Source: Pengzhenrongella sicca (GTDB taxonomy: Bacteria > Actinomycetota > Actinomycetes > Actinomycetales > Cellulomonadaceae). Taken from it: 64,000 bases of DNA. This document shows, in pieces, positions 33,845 to 42,412 of this stretch. The DNA is taken from the NCBI RefSeq assembly GCF_017569225.1, contig NZ_CP071868.1, forward strand, positions 4,092,001 through 4,156,000, read 5' to 3'. The notes below the pieces were generated by a model, which worked only from the letters and a program-made list of their open reading frames with translations, made no database searches and was not told the origin of the DNA. How positions within the stretch are numbered: position 1 is the stretch's first letter; every line of letters starts with the position of its first letter. The position numbers and the translations under genes were made by a program.

Positions 33845-34141
33845 GTGATCTTCAAGGCCGTGGGCGAAGGGCGCCCGTACCCCGACCATGGCCTCGTGAC
33901 GCCCAAGCAGTGGGCCCAGGTGTCACCGCGCCAGGTCCGGCTCGATGAGCTCGTCACGACCAAGAAGACGCTGAACCTCGACAGCCTGCTGTCGGACGAC
34001 TCGACGTTCTACGGGGACCTGTTCGCGCACGTCGTGCAGTACAAGGGCGTCCTGTACCTCGAGGACGGGCTGCACCGCGCGGTCCGCGCCGCCCTGCACC
34101 AGCGACCTATCCTGCACGCCCGTGTGCTCGTCATCACGTAG
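33845..34141 (+). CDS. Small conserved actinobacterial protein with ParB-like DGLHR motif
   Basis: 98 aa, GTG start with a TACACT box 7 nt before it. Sequence highlights: GRPYPDHGL at the N-terminus, RQVRLDELVTTKKTLNLDSLL, DSTFYGDLFAHVVQYKGVLYLEDGLHRAVRAAL. From memory of the group it is a widely conserved actinobacterial protein often labelled VapB-like antitoxin; I see no DNA-binding motif typical of VapB. The DGLHRAVRAA element resembles the DGxHR motif of ParB/sulfiredoxin-fold proteins (inference). It precedes a LytR_C gene by 63 nt, each with its own promoter. Function unknown. Confidence 0.7.
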   Translation: MIFKAVGEGRPYPDHGLVTPKQWAQVSPRQVRLDELVTTKKTLNLDSLLSDDSTFYGDLFAHVVQYKGVLYLEDGLHRAVRAALHQRPILHARVLVIT

Positions 34142-34192
34142 CGGGCGGCGCGCCCGCGCGGCAGACCGGTCGGGGCGCGCGCCGCGATCCGC

Positions 34193-34198
34193 TAAGTT
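34193..34198 (+). promoter_or_regulatory. -10 box (TAAGTT) of a leaderless transcript
   Basis: TAAGTT, 6 nt, then GTG at 34205; same geometry as the propeller genes and supports this start. Confidence 0.5.
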
Positions 34199-34204
34199 CA
34201 GCGA

Positions 34205-34840
34205 GTGAACGCACAGGCGATCGATCGCGACCGGGCCCTGCGGCGTCGGCACCGGCGCGAACGCCAGGCCGTGCTGTTCGGCGGGCTCGTCGCGGGTCTG
34301 GCCGTGGCCGCCCTCGGCGGGATCGCCGTCTTCACCGGCGCCGTCGGCTCGCCCTTCTCCCGCGGGTTCAGCACCGCGGAGCCCGACCCCGAGTCCAGCG
34401 TCGCCGCCGCGCCATGCCCGCCGGAGGGCACGCTGCCGGTCGCGTACGGCAGCGTCCAGGTCAACGTCCTCAACGGCACCTCGCGCGCGGGCCTCGCCAC
34501 CGAGACCTCGACCGCCCTGACCGAGCGCGGGTTCGTCGTGCTCGGCACCGGCAACTCCCCGACCTCGGTCAGCGGGACCGCGCGGATCAGCTTCGGCGCC
34601 GCGGGGATCGGCGCCGCCTACACCCTGGCCGCCCAGCTCGACGGGCCAGTCCTGGTGCTCGACGCCCGCGAGGACGCGACGGTCGACCTCGCCGTCGGCG
34701 CCGACTACCTCAACCTGCTCGACCCCGCCGCCGTCGTGCTCGACCCGGCCGCTCCGCTCACCGGCTCGGCGAACTGCATCGCGCTGTCCGACGCCGTCCC
34801 GGCCCCCGCGCCGGTCGCGGCGACCGAGCCCGCCGCCTGA
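34205..34840 (+). CDS. Membrane-anchored LytR_C-domain protein
   Basis: 211 aa. A basic N-terminus (RRRHRRERQ) precedes one membrane helix at about residues 23-45. The exported part has the LytR_C fold at about residues 80-175: VQVNVLNGTSRAGLATETSTALTERGFVVLGTGNSP. This domain is found alone or at the end of LytR-CpsA-Psr wall-polymer ligases and may bind wall polymers. The protein lacks the catalytic LCP domain. The C-terminal tail is Ala/Pro-rich. The stop codon is the first of three TGA codons in a 16-bp tandem repeat. Likely a wall-associated accessory protein. Confidence 0.78.
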   Translation: MNAQAIDRDRALRRRHRRERQAVLFGGLVAGLAVAALGGIAVFTGAVGSPFSRGFSTAEPDPESSVAAAPCPPEGTLPVAYGSVQVNVLNGTSRAGLATETSTALTERGFVVLGTGNSPTSVSGTARISFGAAGIGAAYTLAAQLDGPVLVLDAREDATVDLAVGADYLNLLDPAAVVLDPAAPLTGSANCIALSDAVPAPAPVAATEPAA

Positions 34841-34884
34841 CCAAGCAGTCGCCTGACCAAGCGGCCGGCTGACCAGGCAGCCGA
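34837..34884. repeat. Three 16-bp tandem copies over a stop codon
   Basis: CTGACCAAGCAGTCGC (34837-34852), CTGACCAAGCGGCCGG (34853-34868), CTGACCAGGCAGCCGA (34869-34884). Each has a TGA; because the period is 16 the three stops fall in all three frames. The first is the stop of the LytR_C gene; uraA converges 16 nt further on. Confidence 0.9.
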
Positions 34885-34899
34885 CTCAGCACCGGCCGG

Positions 34900-36210
34900 C
34901 TACCCGTCGAGGCGCGCCGCGCCGGCGACGTAGTCGGGGCTGGCAGGCTCCTGGCTCGTCCCGCGCCAGCGCGAGATCGACCGCATCACGTGGTAGATAC
35001 CGATCGCCGCGGCCGTGCCGAGCGCGATGCCCTCGAACGCCAGGTCACCGGCCGTGAAGGTGAAGTTCGCGACGCCGACCACGAGCGCGACCGCCGCGGT
35101 GGTGAGGTTGACCGGGTCCGAGAAGTCGACCCGCGCCTGCACCCAGATGCGCGCGCCGAGCACGCCGATCATGCCGTAGAGCATCGTGGTCGCGCCGCCG
35201 AGCACGCCCGCGGGGATCGTCGCGACGAGCTCGCCGAACTTCGGCGACAGGCTCAGCACGAGGGCCCCGCCCGCCGCGACCCAGTACGCCGCCGTGGAGT
35301 ACACCCGGGTCGCGGCCATCACGCCGATGTTCTCGGCGTAGGTCGTGGTGCCCGAACCGCCGCCCAGGCCGGCGAGCGTCGTCGCGATGCCGTCGGCGAA
35401 CAGCGCGCGCCCGATGACCGGGTCCAGCTCCTTGCCCGTCATCGCCGCGACCGACTTCACGTGCCCCACGTTCTCGGCGATCAGGACGAAGACGACCGGC
35501 AGGAACAGCCCGAGGACCGAAAGGTCGAAGCTCGGGGCGGTGAACTCCGGCAGGCCCACCCAGTCGGCCGCACGCACGAGCGCGTAGTCGACCTCGCCGC
35601 GCACCGAGGCGACCGCGTAGCCGACGACGACGCCGACCAGGATCGCGAGGCGCCCGAGCATCCCGCGGAAGAACACGCTCGCGCCGATGATCACGGCAAG
35701 CGTGATGAGCGCCGTGACCGGCGCCTTCTCGACGTTCCCCCACGCCGACGGCGCGAGGTTCAGGCCGATCAACGCGACGATCGTCCCGGTCACCACGGGC
35801 GGCATGACGAGGTCGATCCAGCGTGACCCGGCGACGTGCACGAGCAGGCCGACGAGCGCGAGCAGCACCCCGGTCATGAGCACCCCGCCGAGCGCGACGG
35901 ACTCGCCGCCGGAGGCCATCGCGGCGCTGATCGGGGCGATGAACGCGAAGCTTGAGCCGAGGTAGCTCGGCAGCTTGTTGCCGGTGATGAGCAGGAAAGC
36001 GACCGTGCCGACGGCCGAGAAGAAGAGGGTCGTCGCGGGTGAGAACCCGGTGAGGATCGGGACGAGGAACGTCGCCCCGAACATGGCGACGACGTGCTGG
36101 AGGCCGATGCCGACAGTGCGCGGCCAGCTCAGGCGCTCGTCGGGCCCGACCACCTCGCCCGGGGAGATCGTGCGACCGTTGCCGTGCAGACGCCATCCGA
36201 AGCGGCTCAT
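34900..36210 (-). CDS. uraA: Uracil permease (nucleobase:cation symporter-2 family)
   Basis: 436 aa with about 14 membrane segments. NCS2/UraA signatures: LQHVVAMFGATFLVPILTG, KLPSYLGSSFAFIAP (substrate half-helix region), VLIAENVGHVKSV with the key Glu, and GGGSGTTTYAENIGVMAATRVYS, where the second conserved Glu sits. It imports uracil with protons. The gene is alone and convergent with the LytR_C gene; upp, which uses the imported uracil, is about 9 kb away. A hairpin sits right before its ribosome site. Confidence 0.93.
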   Translation of the reverse strand: MSRFGWRLHGNGRTISPGEVVGPDERLSWPRTVGIGLQHVVAMFGATFLVPILTGFSPATTLFFSAVGTVAFLLITGNKLPSYLGSSFAFIAPISAAMASGGESVALGGVLMTGVLLALVGLLVHVAGSRWIDLVMPPVVTGTIVALIGLNLAPSAWGNVEKAPVTALITLAVIIGASVFFRGMLGRLAILVGVVVGYAVASVRGEVDYALVRAADWVGLPEFTAPSFDLSVLGLFLPVVFVLIAENVGHVKSVAAMTGKELDPVIGRALFADGIATTLAGLGGGSGTTTYAENIGVMAATRVYSTAAYWVAAGGALVLSLSPKFGELVATIPAGVLGGATTMLYGMIGVLGARIWVQARVDFSDPVNLTTAAVALVVGVANFTFTAGDLAFEGIALGTAAAIGIYHVMRSISRWRGTSQEPASPDYVAGAARLDG

Positions 36211-36223
36211 CCGAAAACTCCCT

Positions 36224-36243
36224 GCTCGCCGATCGCGGCGAGC
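36224..36243 (-). promoter_or_regulatory. Hairpin just upstream of the uraA ribosome binding site
   Basis: GCTCGCCG / CGGCGAGC, perfect 8-bp stem with a 4-nt loop, directly followed on the minus strand by AGGGAG and, 13 nt after the hairpin, the ATG. It could control uraA translation; it does not show the PyrR-binding loop consensus. Confidence 0.4.
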
Positions 36244-36403
36244 GGGGTGCGCGCCGGACGGGCCGCCGAATGCGGGCGAGAGCGACCAGAGGAAGGGTAG
36301 CGACCCGCCATGGCGGGCCGCGCCGCTGTGTCATGCTCGGGTCATGCTCCGGGTCACGCTCGGGCGAGAACCGCACCTGTGGGCATCGCGAAAGGCACTC
36401 GAC

Positions 36404-36688
36404 ATGACCGATCCGCCCCCCGCCGCGCCCCCGCCCGCCCGGACCAACCCGCTCGCCGTGATCTCGCTGGTCGCGGGCCTGTGCGGGTTCAGCCTCGTGC
36501 CGTTCTTCGGGTCGGTCGCCGCGGTCGTCACCGGGCATCTCGCGCTCCGGCAGCTGCGCACCTCGGGCGAGGACGGCACGGGCTTCGCGCGGGCCGGCCT
36601 CTGGCTCGGGTACCTCGCGCTCGGCCTCACGCTCGTGCTCGCGGTCGCCTTCCTCGGGCTGGTCGTCGTCAGAAGCGGCACCGCCTAG
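36404..36688 (+). CDS. Small DUF4190 membrane protein
   Basis: 94 aa from ATG 36404; an upstream in-frame ATG at 36344 is possible. A Pro-rich N-terminus (PPPAAPPPARTNPLAVISLVAGLCGFSLVPFFGSVAAVVTGHLALRQLR) leads to two membrane helices with the GHLALRQLRTSGEDGTGFARAGLWLGYLALGL core of DUF4190. Function is unknown for the family. The next gene's ATG directly follows its TAG, suggesting coupled translation. Confidence 0.75.
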   Translation: MTDPPPAAPPPARTNPLAVISLVAGLCGFSLVPFFGSVAAVVTGHLALRQLRTSGEDGTGFARAGLWLGYLALGLTLVLAVAFLGLVVVRSGTA

Positions 36689-38056
36689 ATGACCGAGGCA
36701 GGGGGCCCTGGCGGCGGGCGCCGTCCGGGGGTGCGGCGCTGGGCCGGTGCGCCGCGCTGGGCGGACGGCGCGCTCTGGCCCGCGTTCTTCGCGGTGCACG
36801 CCTGGCTCGCGTACGTGGGGGTGGCGCTGATCCCCGCGCGCGCGTTCTACGACGTCGACCTCTACCGGTACTGGGTCGCGCTCGGCCTCGCTGGCGGCGG
36901 CTGGCCCGTGCTCGACGGGCCCTGGGTCTACCCAGCCGGGGCCCTGCTCCCGATGCTGGTGCCGGCGGCGATCAGCACGACGTCCACCGTCGGGTACGCG
37001 CTCGGATGGTCCGCGCTGGTCACCGCGCTCGACGCCGCGGCCGTCGCGCTGCTGCTGCACGGGGCCCGGGCGGCCGAGCGGCGGCGACCCGGCGCCGACC
37101 TGCCGGGCGGTCGCCGCGCGGCCTGGTGGTGGCTCGCGTTCCTCGTGCTGCTCGGGCCGGTCGCGATGGGACGCATCGACGCGATCCTCGCGCCGATCGT
37201 CGTCGTGGCGCTGCTTGTCGCGGCGCGCCGACCGCGGGTCGCCGCGGCGCTGCTGACGGCCGGCGCGTGGATCAAGGTCGCGCCCGGGGTCCTGCTCGTG
37301 CCGCTCCTGCTCACGGTCCGCCGGCCCGTCCGCGACGTCGTCGTGCCCGCGGCGCTTATGTGCGCCGGCGTCGTCGGCGCGGTCGCGGCGGGCGGCGGGC
37401 TGCGCCACGTGGCCAGCTTCCTGTTCACCCAGGACGCCCGCGGCCTCCAGGTCGAGGCCGTGGCGGCGACCGGGTGGGTGCTGGCCTCCCTCGTGCGCGA
37501 CGACGTCGCCGTCGTTCTCAACGACGAGCTCATCACCTGGGAGATCGTCGGGCCGGGCACGGCCGCGGCGGCGCGCGCGCTCGACGTCGCACTGCCGCTG
37601 GCCGTGCTGGCGCTCGGCGCGCTGCTCTGGCGGGCGAGGGCGCGACCCCTGGACGTCGTCCTGTGGGGGTCGCTCGCGCTCGCGACGCTGCTGATCGTGG
37701 TCAACAAGGTCGGCAGCCCGCAGTACATCGGCTGGCTCGCGCCGCCGATCGTCGTCGCGCTGGCGGCCCGCGGGGCCCACGCGGGCGGCGCGGACCCTGA
37801 CGGCGCGGACGCCAGCGGCGGCCTGACCTCGAGCCCCGCGGCGCTGCGCCGGGTCGCGGCGGGCGTGCTCGTGATCGCCGCGCTCACGCAGGTCGTCTTC
37901 CCGACGGCCTACCCGGCGCTGCTCGCGGGCAGCCCCGCGGTGACGGCGGTCCTCGCGCTGCGCAACGTCGGCCTCGTCGCGCTGCTGGCGGGCGTGTGCG
38001 TCCTGCTCGCGCGTTCCCCGGCGCGCCGGGCGCAGGTCACGCCAGCGCCGGCATGA
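36689..38056 (+). CDS. GT87-like polyprenol-dependent mannosyltransferase
   Basis: 455 aa, about 11 membrane helices. After the first helix an acidic pair appears in AFYDVDLYRYW, as in GT-C enzymes that bind polyprenyl-phosphate sugars. GRIDAILAPIVVVALL and LTAGAWIKVAPGVLLVPLLL are typical of the DUF2029/GT87 family, whose mycobacterial members add mannose to lipomannan and arabinomannan. It begins at the base after the DUF4190 stop. Its last 20 bp overlap the end of the convergent LLM oxidoreductase gene. Donor and acceptor remain unproven. Confidence 0.75.
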   Translation: MTEAGGPGGGRRPGVRRWAGAPRWADGALWPAFFAVHAWLAYVGVALIPARAFYDVDLYRYWVALGLAGGGWPVLDGPWVYPAGALLPMLVPAAISTTSTVGYALGWSALVTALDAAAVALLLHGARAAERRRPGADLPGGRRAAWWWLAFLVLLGPVAMGRIDAILAPIVVVALLVAARRPRVAAALLTAGAWIKVAPGVLLVPLLLTVRRPVRDVVVPAALMCAGVVGAVAAGGGLRHVASFLFTQDARGLQVEAVAATGWVLASLVRDDVAVVLNDELITWEIVGPGTAAAARALDVALPLAVLALGALLWRARARPLDVVLWGSLALATLLIVVNKVGSPQYIGWLAPPIVVALAARGAHAGGADPDGADASGGLTSSPAALRRVAAGVLVIAALTQVVFPTAYPALLAGSPAVTAVLALRNVGLVALLAGVCVLLARSPARRAQVTPAPA

Positions 38057-38984
38057 CCTCGCGCGCCACCAGGTCGAGGTGGTCGAGGTCGTGCAGGTCG
38101 AGCACCTGCAGGTACACCCGGGACGCGCCCAGCTCGCCGAGGGCCCCGAGGGTGTCGACCACCTCCGCGGTGGTCCCGGCGACGCCGTTCGCGCGCAGCT
38201 CGGCCGGCTCCCGTCCGATCGCCGCCGCCCGGCGCGCGACCTCGGCATCGGTCGCCCCCGCGCACAGCACGAGCGCGACCGAGTAGACGAGCGAGTCGGG
38301 GTCGCGGCCGATGCTCTCGCACGCCGCGCGCACGGTCGCGAACCGCGTCGCGATGTCGGCCTTGGCCGGGAACGCCGCGTTGTACTCGGCGGCGAACCGG
38401 GCCGCGAGCGCGGGCGTGCGCTTCGGTCCGTTGCCCCCGACGATGATCGGGACGCCCGCCCGCGCCGGGTCGAGCGGCGATGCCTGCACGGGCTTGGGCA
38501 GCGCCGGGGAGTCGGTCAGCGTGTAGTGCTCGCCCGCGTGGTCGAAGCGCTCGCCGACCGGGGTGCCCCACAGCCCGGTGAGCACCTCGAGCTGCTCGGT
38601 GAGCAGGCCGAACCGCTTCGCGGGGAACGGGATGCCGTAGGCGGCGTGCTCGGCGGCGAACCAGCCGGCCCCGAGCCCGAGCTCGACCCGGCCGCCGGAC
38701 ATCTGGTCGACCTGCGCGACCTGGACCGCGAGCACGCCCGGGTGGCGAAAGGTCGCCGAGGTGACGAGGGTGCCGAGCCGGATCCGCGACGTCTCGCGCG
38801 CGAGCCCGGCGAGGGTCGTCCATGCGTCCGTCGGGCCAGGCAGCGGGTCGCCGTCGCCCATCCGCTGGAAGTGGTCGGAGCGGAAGAAGGCGTCGAAGCC
38901 GAGCGTCTCGGTCGCGCGCGCGACGGCGAGCAGGTCGTCGTAGCTCGCGCCCTGCTGGGGCTCGGTGAAGATGCGGAGGTCCAT
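38037..38984 (-). CDS. F420-dependent LLM-class oxidoreductase
   Basis: 315 aa. Luciferase-like TIM barrel: LRIFTEPQQGASYDDLLAVARATETLGFDAFFRSDHF at the start, RIRLGTLVTSATFRHPGVLA, VELGLGAGWFAAEHAAYGIPF, PIIVGGNGPKRTPALAARFAAEYN. This set fits actinobacterial LLM oxidoreductases, which use F420 or FMN; the F420 group is more likely here but not proved. Substrate unknown. ATG 38984 was chosen because the family begins with MDLRIF-like sequence. It converges with and overlaps the GT87-like gene and diverges from the DUF1684 gene. Confidence 0.85.
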   Translation of the reverse strand: MDLRIFTEPQQGASYDDLLAVARATETLGFDAFFRSDHFQRMGDGDPLPGPTDAWTTLAGLARETSRIRLGTLVTSATFRHPGVLAVQVAQVDQMSGGRVELGLGAGWFAAEHAAYGIPFPAKRFGLLTEQLEVLTGLWGTPVGERFDHAGEHYTLTDSPALPKPVQASPLDPARAGVPIIVGGNGPKRTPALAARFAAEYNAAFPAKADIATRFATVRAACESIGRDPDSLVYSVALVLCAGATDAEVARRAAAIGREPAELRANGVAGTTAEVVDTLGALGELGASRVYLQVLDLHDLDHLDLVAREVMPALA

Positions 38985-39057
38985 GTGGGCAACCCTTCCA
39001 CGCCGGAGCCGGTACCGCCGCCGGGCCGCCGGACCGTCCGGGTGGCAGCCTGGAAGG

Positions 39058-39738
39058 GTGACCACTCCCCCAGCCCGCCTTCCCGCGGCACCCCTTCCCG
39101 CGGCACCCCTACCGGCAGCCACGGTGCTCGAGGTGCTCGACTGGCGCCGTCGGACCGCGCAGAGCTACCGCGAGGTCCGCCGCCTCGCGGCGCGGGACCC
39201 CGCCGGGGCGCACCGCGCCTGGGTGCAGGCCCGCGACGAGCTGTTCGCGACCCACCCGGCGTCGCCGCTGCTGGCGGACGACCGCGCCCGCTTCACCGGG
39301 CTGCCCGTGCCCGCGTACGACCCGGCCTTCCGGTTCGAGGTAGCCGTCGAGCCGGCCCCGCCCGCGCGGTTCGAGGCCGAGACCGGCACGGACGGGCTCG
39401 TGCCGTTCGAGCGGATCGGCCTCGTCCGGCTCGGGGCGCTCGGGGCGCTCGACGTCTGGCGGCTGCGCAGCTACGGCGGCGGAGTCTTCGTGCCGGTGAA
39501 GGACGCGCTCGCGGGCACCGACGGCGGCACGTACGGGGGCGGCCGGTACGTGCTCGACACGATCAAGGGGGCCGACCTCGGCCCGGTCCCGCCGGACGGC
39601 CTCGTCGTCGACCTGAACTTCGCGTACAACCCGTCGTGCGCCTACGACCCGCAGTGGGCGTGCCCGCTCGCGCCGCGCGGCAACGTGCTCGCGGCGGCGG
39701 TCCCGGTCGGGGAACGGGTCGCCCCGGCCGTCGACTAG
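39058..39738 (+). CDS. DUF1684 protein
   Basis: 226 aa from GTG 39058. After a repeated LPAAPLPAAPLPAA N-terminus, DUF1684 motifs follow: VLDWRRRTAQSYREVRRL, HRAWVQARDELFATHPASPL, YGGGVFVPVKDALAGTDGGTYGGGRYVLDTIKGAD and LNFAYNPSCAYDPQWACPLAPRGNVL. The last segment has two cysteines and is the most conserved part of the family. No signal peptide. Biochemical role unknown. The start lies 73 nt from the divergent LLM gene. Confidence 0.82.
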   Translation: MTTPPARLPAAPLPAAPLPAATVLEVLDWRRRTAQSYREVRRLAARDPAGAHRAWVQARDELFATHPASPLLADDRARFTGLPVPAYDPAFRFEVAVEPAPPARFEAETGTDGLVPFERIGLVRLGALGALDVWRLRSYGGGVFVPVKDALAGTDGGTYGGGRYVLDTIKGADLGPVPPDGLVVDLNFAYNPSCAYDPQWACPLAPRGNVLAAAVPVGERVAPAVD

Positions 39739-39749
39739 CCCGCTCCCGC

Positions 39750-39865
39750 CGAGTGTGGGCGATCTGCTCACAGACGCCCGCGTGTGGGCAATCTGCGGGT
39801 CCGCGGCCCGTTCGGGGGACCGTTCGCCCACACGAGCGCCGCTGGGAGCCGAACGCCCACACTCG
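39750..39865. repeat. Nested inverted repeats between convergent genes
   Basis: Outer arms CGAGTGTGGGCG (39750-39761) and CGCCCACACTCG (39854-39865) pair perfectly over 12 bp; inner arms CGTGTGGGC (39781-39789) and GCCCACACG (39826-39834) pair over 9 bp. The left half also contains the direct repeat GTGTGGGCRATCTGC at 39753 and 39782. It may terminate both convergent genes, or be a dispersed palindromic element. Confidence 0.7.
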
Positions 39866-39943
39866 CGCTTGCACGACTCGCGCCAGCAGTCCCACGCCCG
39901 CCCACCCACCCGCGCCCTGCGGGTCGGGTCGGGTCGCGGGCGG

Positions 39944-41011
39944 CTACTCGCAGCCGACGCCGTCGCCGTCGCCGTCCAGGTGGCTCGCGTAGCCGGGGTC
40001 GCCGCTGCGCACGGGCGCGACGCCGGCGGCCCGCGCCGCGGCGCAGCTGGCGAAGGGACCGGCAGCGGGGTCGGCCGCGGGGGCAGCGGCGGGAGGCACG
40101 ACCTCCGCAGGATCCTCGGCGTCCGCCGGCGGCTCAGCGTCGGCCGGCGGAGCCGCGGCGGGCTCCGGCGCAGCGCCGCCCGCCGTCGCGACGCCGTCGG
40201 GCAGCGGCTGGTCCGGGCAGCCCGAGAGGATGCGCACCATCGCCGCCTGTTCCGCCGCCGTGACCCACAGCCCGAAGCCAGCCTTGACCCCGACCTGTCG
40301 CGCGACGTACTCGCAGCGGTACGCGACGTTGGGCGGCAGCCACGTCGCGGCGTCGCCGGCGCCCTTCTGGGAGTTCAGCGGCCCGTCGACCGCGAGCAGG
40401 TTCACGGCGCTCGTCGCGAAGGCCTCTCGCGTGCCCGCGTCCCACCCCTGGGCACCCTTGACCCACGCGTCGGCCAGGGCCACGACGTGGTCGATCTGCA
40501 CCGCGGACGACGTCGTCTCGCCACGCTGGAAGGCAATGTCGCGCCCGCTGTACGGGTCCGCGAGGGTGCCGGTGAGCACGACGCAGTCCCGCGTCCCCGC
40601 CCGGAAGCCCACGCCGGTCAGGTCCCGGCGCAGCACGTCGTTGCGCTGGTCGCAGCCGTTGCGGTCGGTGTCCGCCCAGGCCGGGCCGAACTGGTCGCGC
40701 GAGTAGCCCGTCATCGGCGCGCGGCCCTTGACCTCGAGCGCGAGCGCTGCGGCCAGCGCCCCGGCGGCGGGCGCGGCAGGCGCTGCAGACGCTGCGGCAG
40801 GGGTCGGCGTCGCGGTGCCGGCCGGGTCCGCGGGCGTGCCGGCGGTGGCGGCCGGGGTCGCGGACTGCTGCCCGCCGGCGGCCGGGCCGGCGCAGCCCGC
40901 GACGCCGAGCCCGAGCACGACGACGAGCGCCCAGCCGCCGGCCAATCGGCGGCCGCGCCGACGCCGTGGCGCTGGCCGTCGGGTCGCGTTCTGCACCGGC
41001 ACGTCGCTCAT
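39944..41011 (-). CDS. Lipoprotein HNH-type nuclease with Excalibur domain
   Basis: 355 aa. A basic start (RRRRGRR), hydrophobic helix and lipobox VAGC (about residues 38-41) predict a lipoprotein. A Thr/Ala/Pro spacer precedes a DUF1524/GmrSD-C-like HNH domain: DTDRNGCDQRNDVLRRDL, IDHVVALADAWVKGAQGW (catalytic His) and LAVDGPLNSQKGAGDAATWLPP. A second Ala/Pro/Glu spacer leads to the C-terminal Excalibur calcium-binding motif (DGDGDGVGCE). The layout implies a cell-surface, calcium-assisted nuclease; uses could include nutrient DNA breakdown or DNA uptake. Downstream is the nested inverted repeat. Region 41012-41197 upstream shows no convincing gene. Confidence 0.85.
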   Translation of the reverse strand: MSDVPVQNATRRPAPRRRRGRRLAGGWALVVVLGLGVAGCAGPAAGGQQSATPAATAGTPADPAGTATPTPAAASAAPAAPAAGALAAALALEVKGRAPMTGYSRDQFGPAWADTDRNGCDQRNDVLRRDLTGVGFRAGTRDCVVLTGTLADPYSGRDIAFQRGETTSSAVQIDHVVALADAWVKGAQGWDAGTREAFATSAVNLLAVDGPLNSQKGAGDAATWLPPNVAYRCEYVARQVGVKAGFGLWVTAAEQAAMVRILSGCPDQPLPDGVATAGGAAPEPAAAPPADAEPPADAEDPAEVVPPAAAPAADPAAGPFASCAAARAAGVAPVRSGDPGYASHLDGDGDGVGCE

Positions 41012-41197
41012 GCCGTGCCTATCGGCACGAACGACGTGCGCGGTGAGGACTAGTCGTGGCTGGCGACCCGGCGAGCAGGTAGCTGCGCGAGTCGCCGTCG
41101 TCGATGAACTCGTCCCCGAGCGTCGCGACCCCGGCGCGTGCCGCGGCGGGATCCGCGAGCGCGAGGCACATCTCGGCGCACCTGCGTGCACCGCGGC

Positions 41198-42412
41198 TCA
41201 CCGCGCGCGCAGCGCCTCCCGGATGCGCATCCGGCCGCCCGTGTGCAGCACGCCCCGCTGGTAGACCCGGGCGGCGAGCCACACGAGGCCGGGGATCGTG
41301 ACCACGGCGATCGCGATCGCCAGGGGCATCTCCCAGGGCTCGAGCACCCCGAACGCCTCCCGGACGGGCATCATGAACGGCGCGAAGACGGGGATCTGGG
41401 ACAGCACCCGCACGAGCGTGCTCTCGGGGTCGTTCGGGACCAGGAACATCGTCGCGTAGAACGGGATGAACAGCAGGAAGAGCAGCGGCGTCGTCACGGA
41501 GCCGATGTCCTCCTGGCGCGAGACGAGCGCCGCGAACCCGCCGAACAGCAGGGCGAAGATCGTGTAGCCGAGCAGGAACCACACCACGAGCCACACCAGC
41601 GCGGAGCCGACGTCGATGTCGAGGCTCGCCACGCCGAGCGAGTACGCCGCGGCGGCCAGCGCGACGCCGAGCACGAGCACCTGGAAGAGCCCGTACACCC
41701 CGATGCCAAGCACCTTGCCCGCAAGCAGCTGGCTCGGCCGGATCGTCGCGAGCAGGATCTCCACCACGCGCGAGGTCTTCTCCTCGACGACGCCCATCGC
41801 GATCATCGACCCGGTGCCGATGAGGGCCCCGAAGAGCAGCGAGATCATGCCCATCGCGACGCCGAACGCCGCGCCGTAAAACTCCTCGCCGTCGGTCGCC
41901 TCGACCGCCTCGACCCGCGGGACGGCCTGGGCCATCGCTTGCGCGAAGGCGTCGGGGTCCCCGCCCAGCGCACCGACCTGCTCCGCGTTGGCGTAGGCCT
42001 CCGTGGCCTCGCTCACGATCGCGAGCACGTCGGCGTCCGGCGTGGCGGCCACGAGCATGCGGGGAGCGGCGGGCTCGCCGTCCACGTACGCGTCCGGCGC
42101 GGCCTCGCCGTCGTCGCCCTCGCCGTCGAGCGCGGCCCGCGCGTCCTCGGCGGTCATCGTCGTGAGCTCGAGCCGGACGTCGCGGTCCGCCGCGGCGGCC
42201 TCGAGCAGGGGCTCCAGCGCGGAGGTCTCGCGCGCGACGGCGACGGTGGTCGTCGGGGGCTCGTCGTTGCGGTTGATGAAGTAGTTGCCGACGACGGCGC
42301 CGATCGCGATCAGCACGACCATGATGCTCATCGAGACGATGTTTGCCTTGGTCAGCATGCGGGTCTTGATCTCGCGCTTGGCCACCATCCACACCACGCG
42401 GGGCCCGCTCAT
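41198..42412 (-). CDS. ABC-2 type permease (NatB-like)
   Basis: 404 aa. One membrane helix near residues 22-45 (NIVSMSIMVVLIAIGAVVGNYF), a large external domain (about 50-170), then five helices in the C-terminal half with VVEEKTSRVVEILLATIRPSQLLAGKVLGIG, the hallmark of NatB-like sodium or drug export permeases. The start overlaps the stop of the ATPase gene (ATGA), giving a complete two-gene exporter. The substrate is not known. Confidence 0.87.
   Translation of the reverse strand: MSGPRVVWMVAKREIKTRMLTKANIVSMSIMVVLIAIGAVVGNYFINRNDEPPTTTVAVARETSALEPLLEAAAADRDVRLELTTMTAEDARAALDGEGDDGEAAPDAYVDGEPAAPRMLVAATPDADVLAIVSEATEAYANAEQVGALGGDPDAFAQAMAQAVPRVEAVEATDGEEFYGAAFGVAMGMISLLFGALIGTGSMIAMGVVEEKTSRVVEILLATIRPSQLLAGKVLGIGVYGLFQVLVLGVALAAAAYSLGVASLDIDVGSALVWLVVWFLLGYTIFALLFGGFAALVSRQEDIGSVTTPLLFLLFIPFYATMFLVPNDPESTLVRVLSQIPVFAPFMMPVREAFGVLEPWEMPLAIAIAVVTIPGLVWLAARVYQRGVLHTGGRMRIREALRAR

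Noticed and set aside
36224-36243. PyrR-binding loop for uraA
   Set aside because: The hairpin is well placed but lacks the conserved PyrR loop sequence; only a generic leader hairpin is claimed.
41019-41171. Possible 50-aa minus-strand peptide (MCLALADPAAARAGVATLG...)
   Set aside because: Codon use looks coding-like, but there is no homology I recognise, no clear ribosome site and only 50 codons. It may be a gene remnant; not enough to report as a gene.
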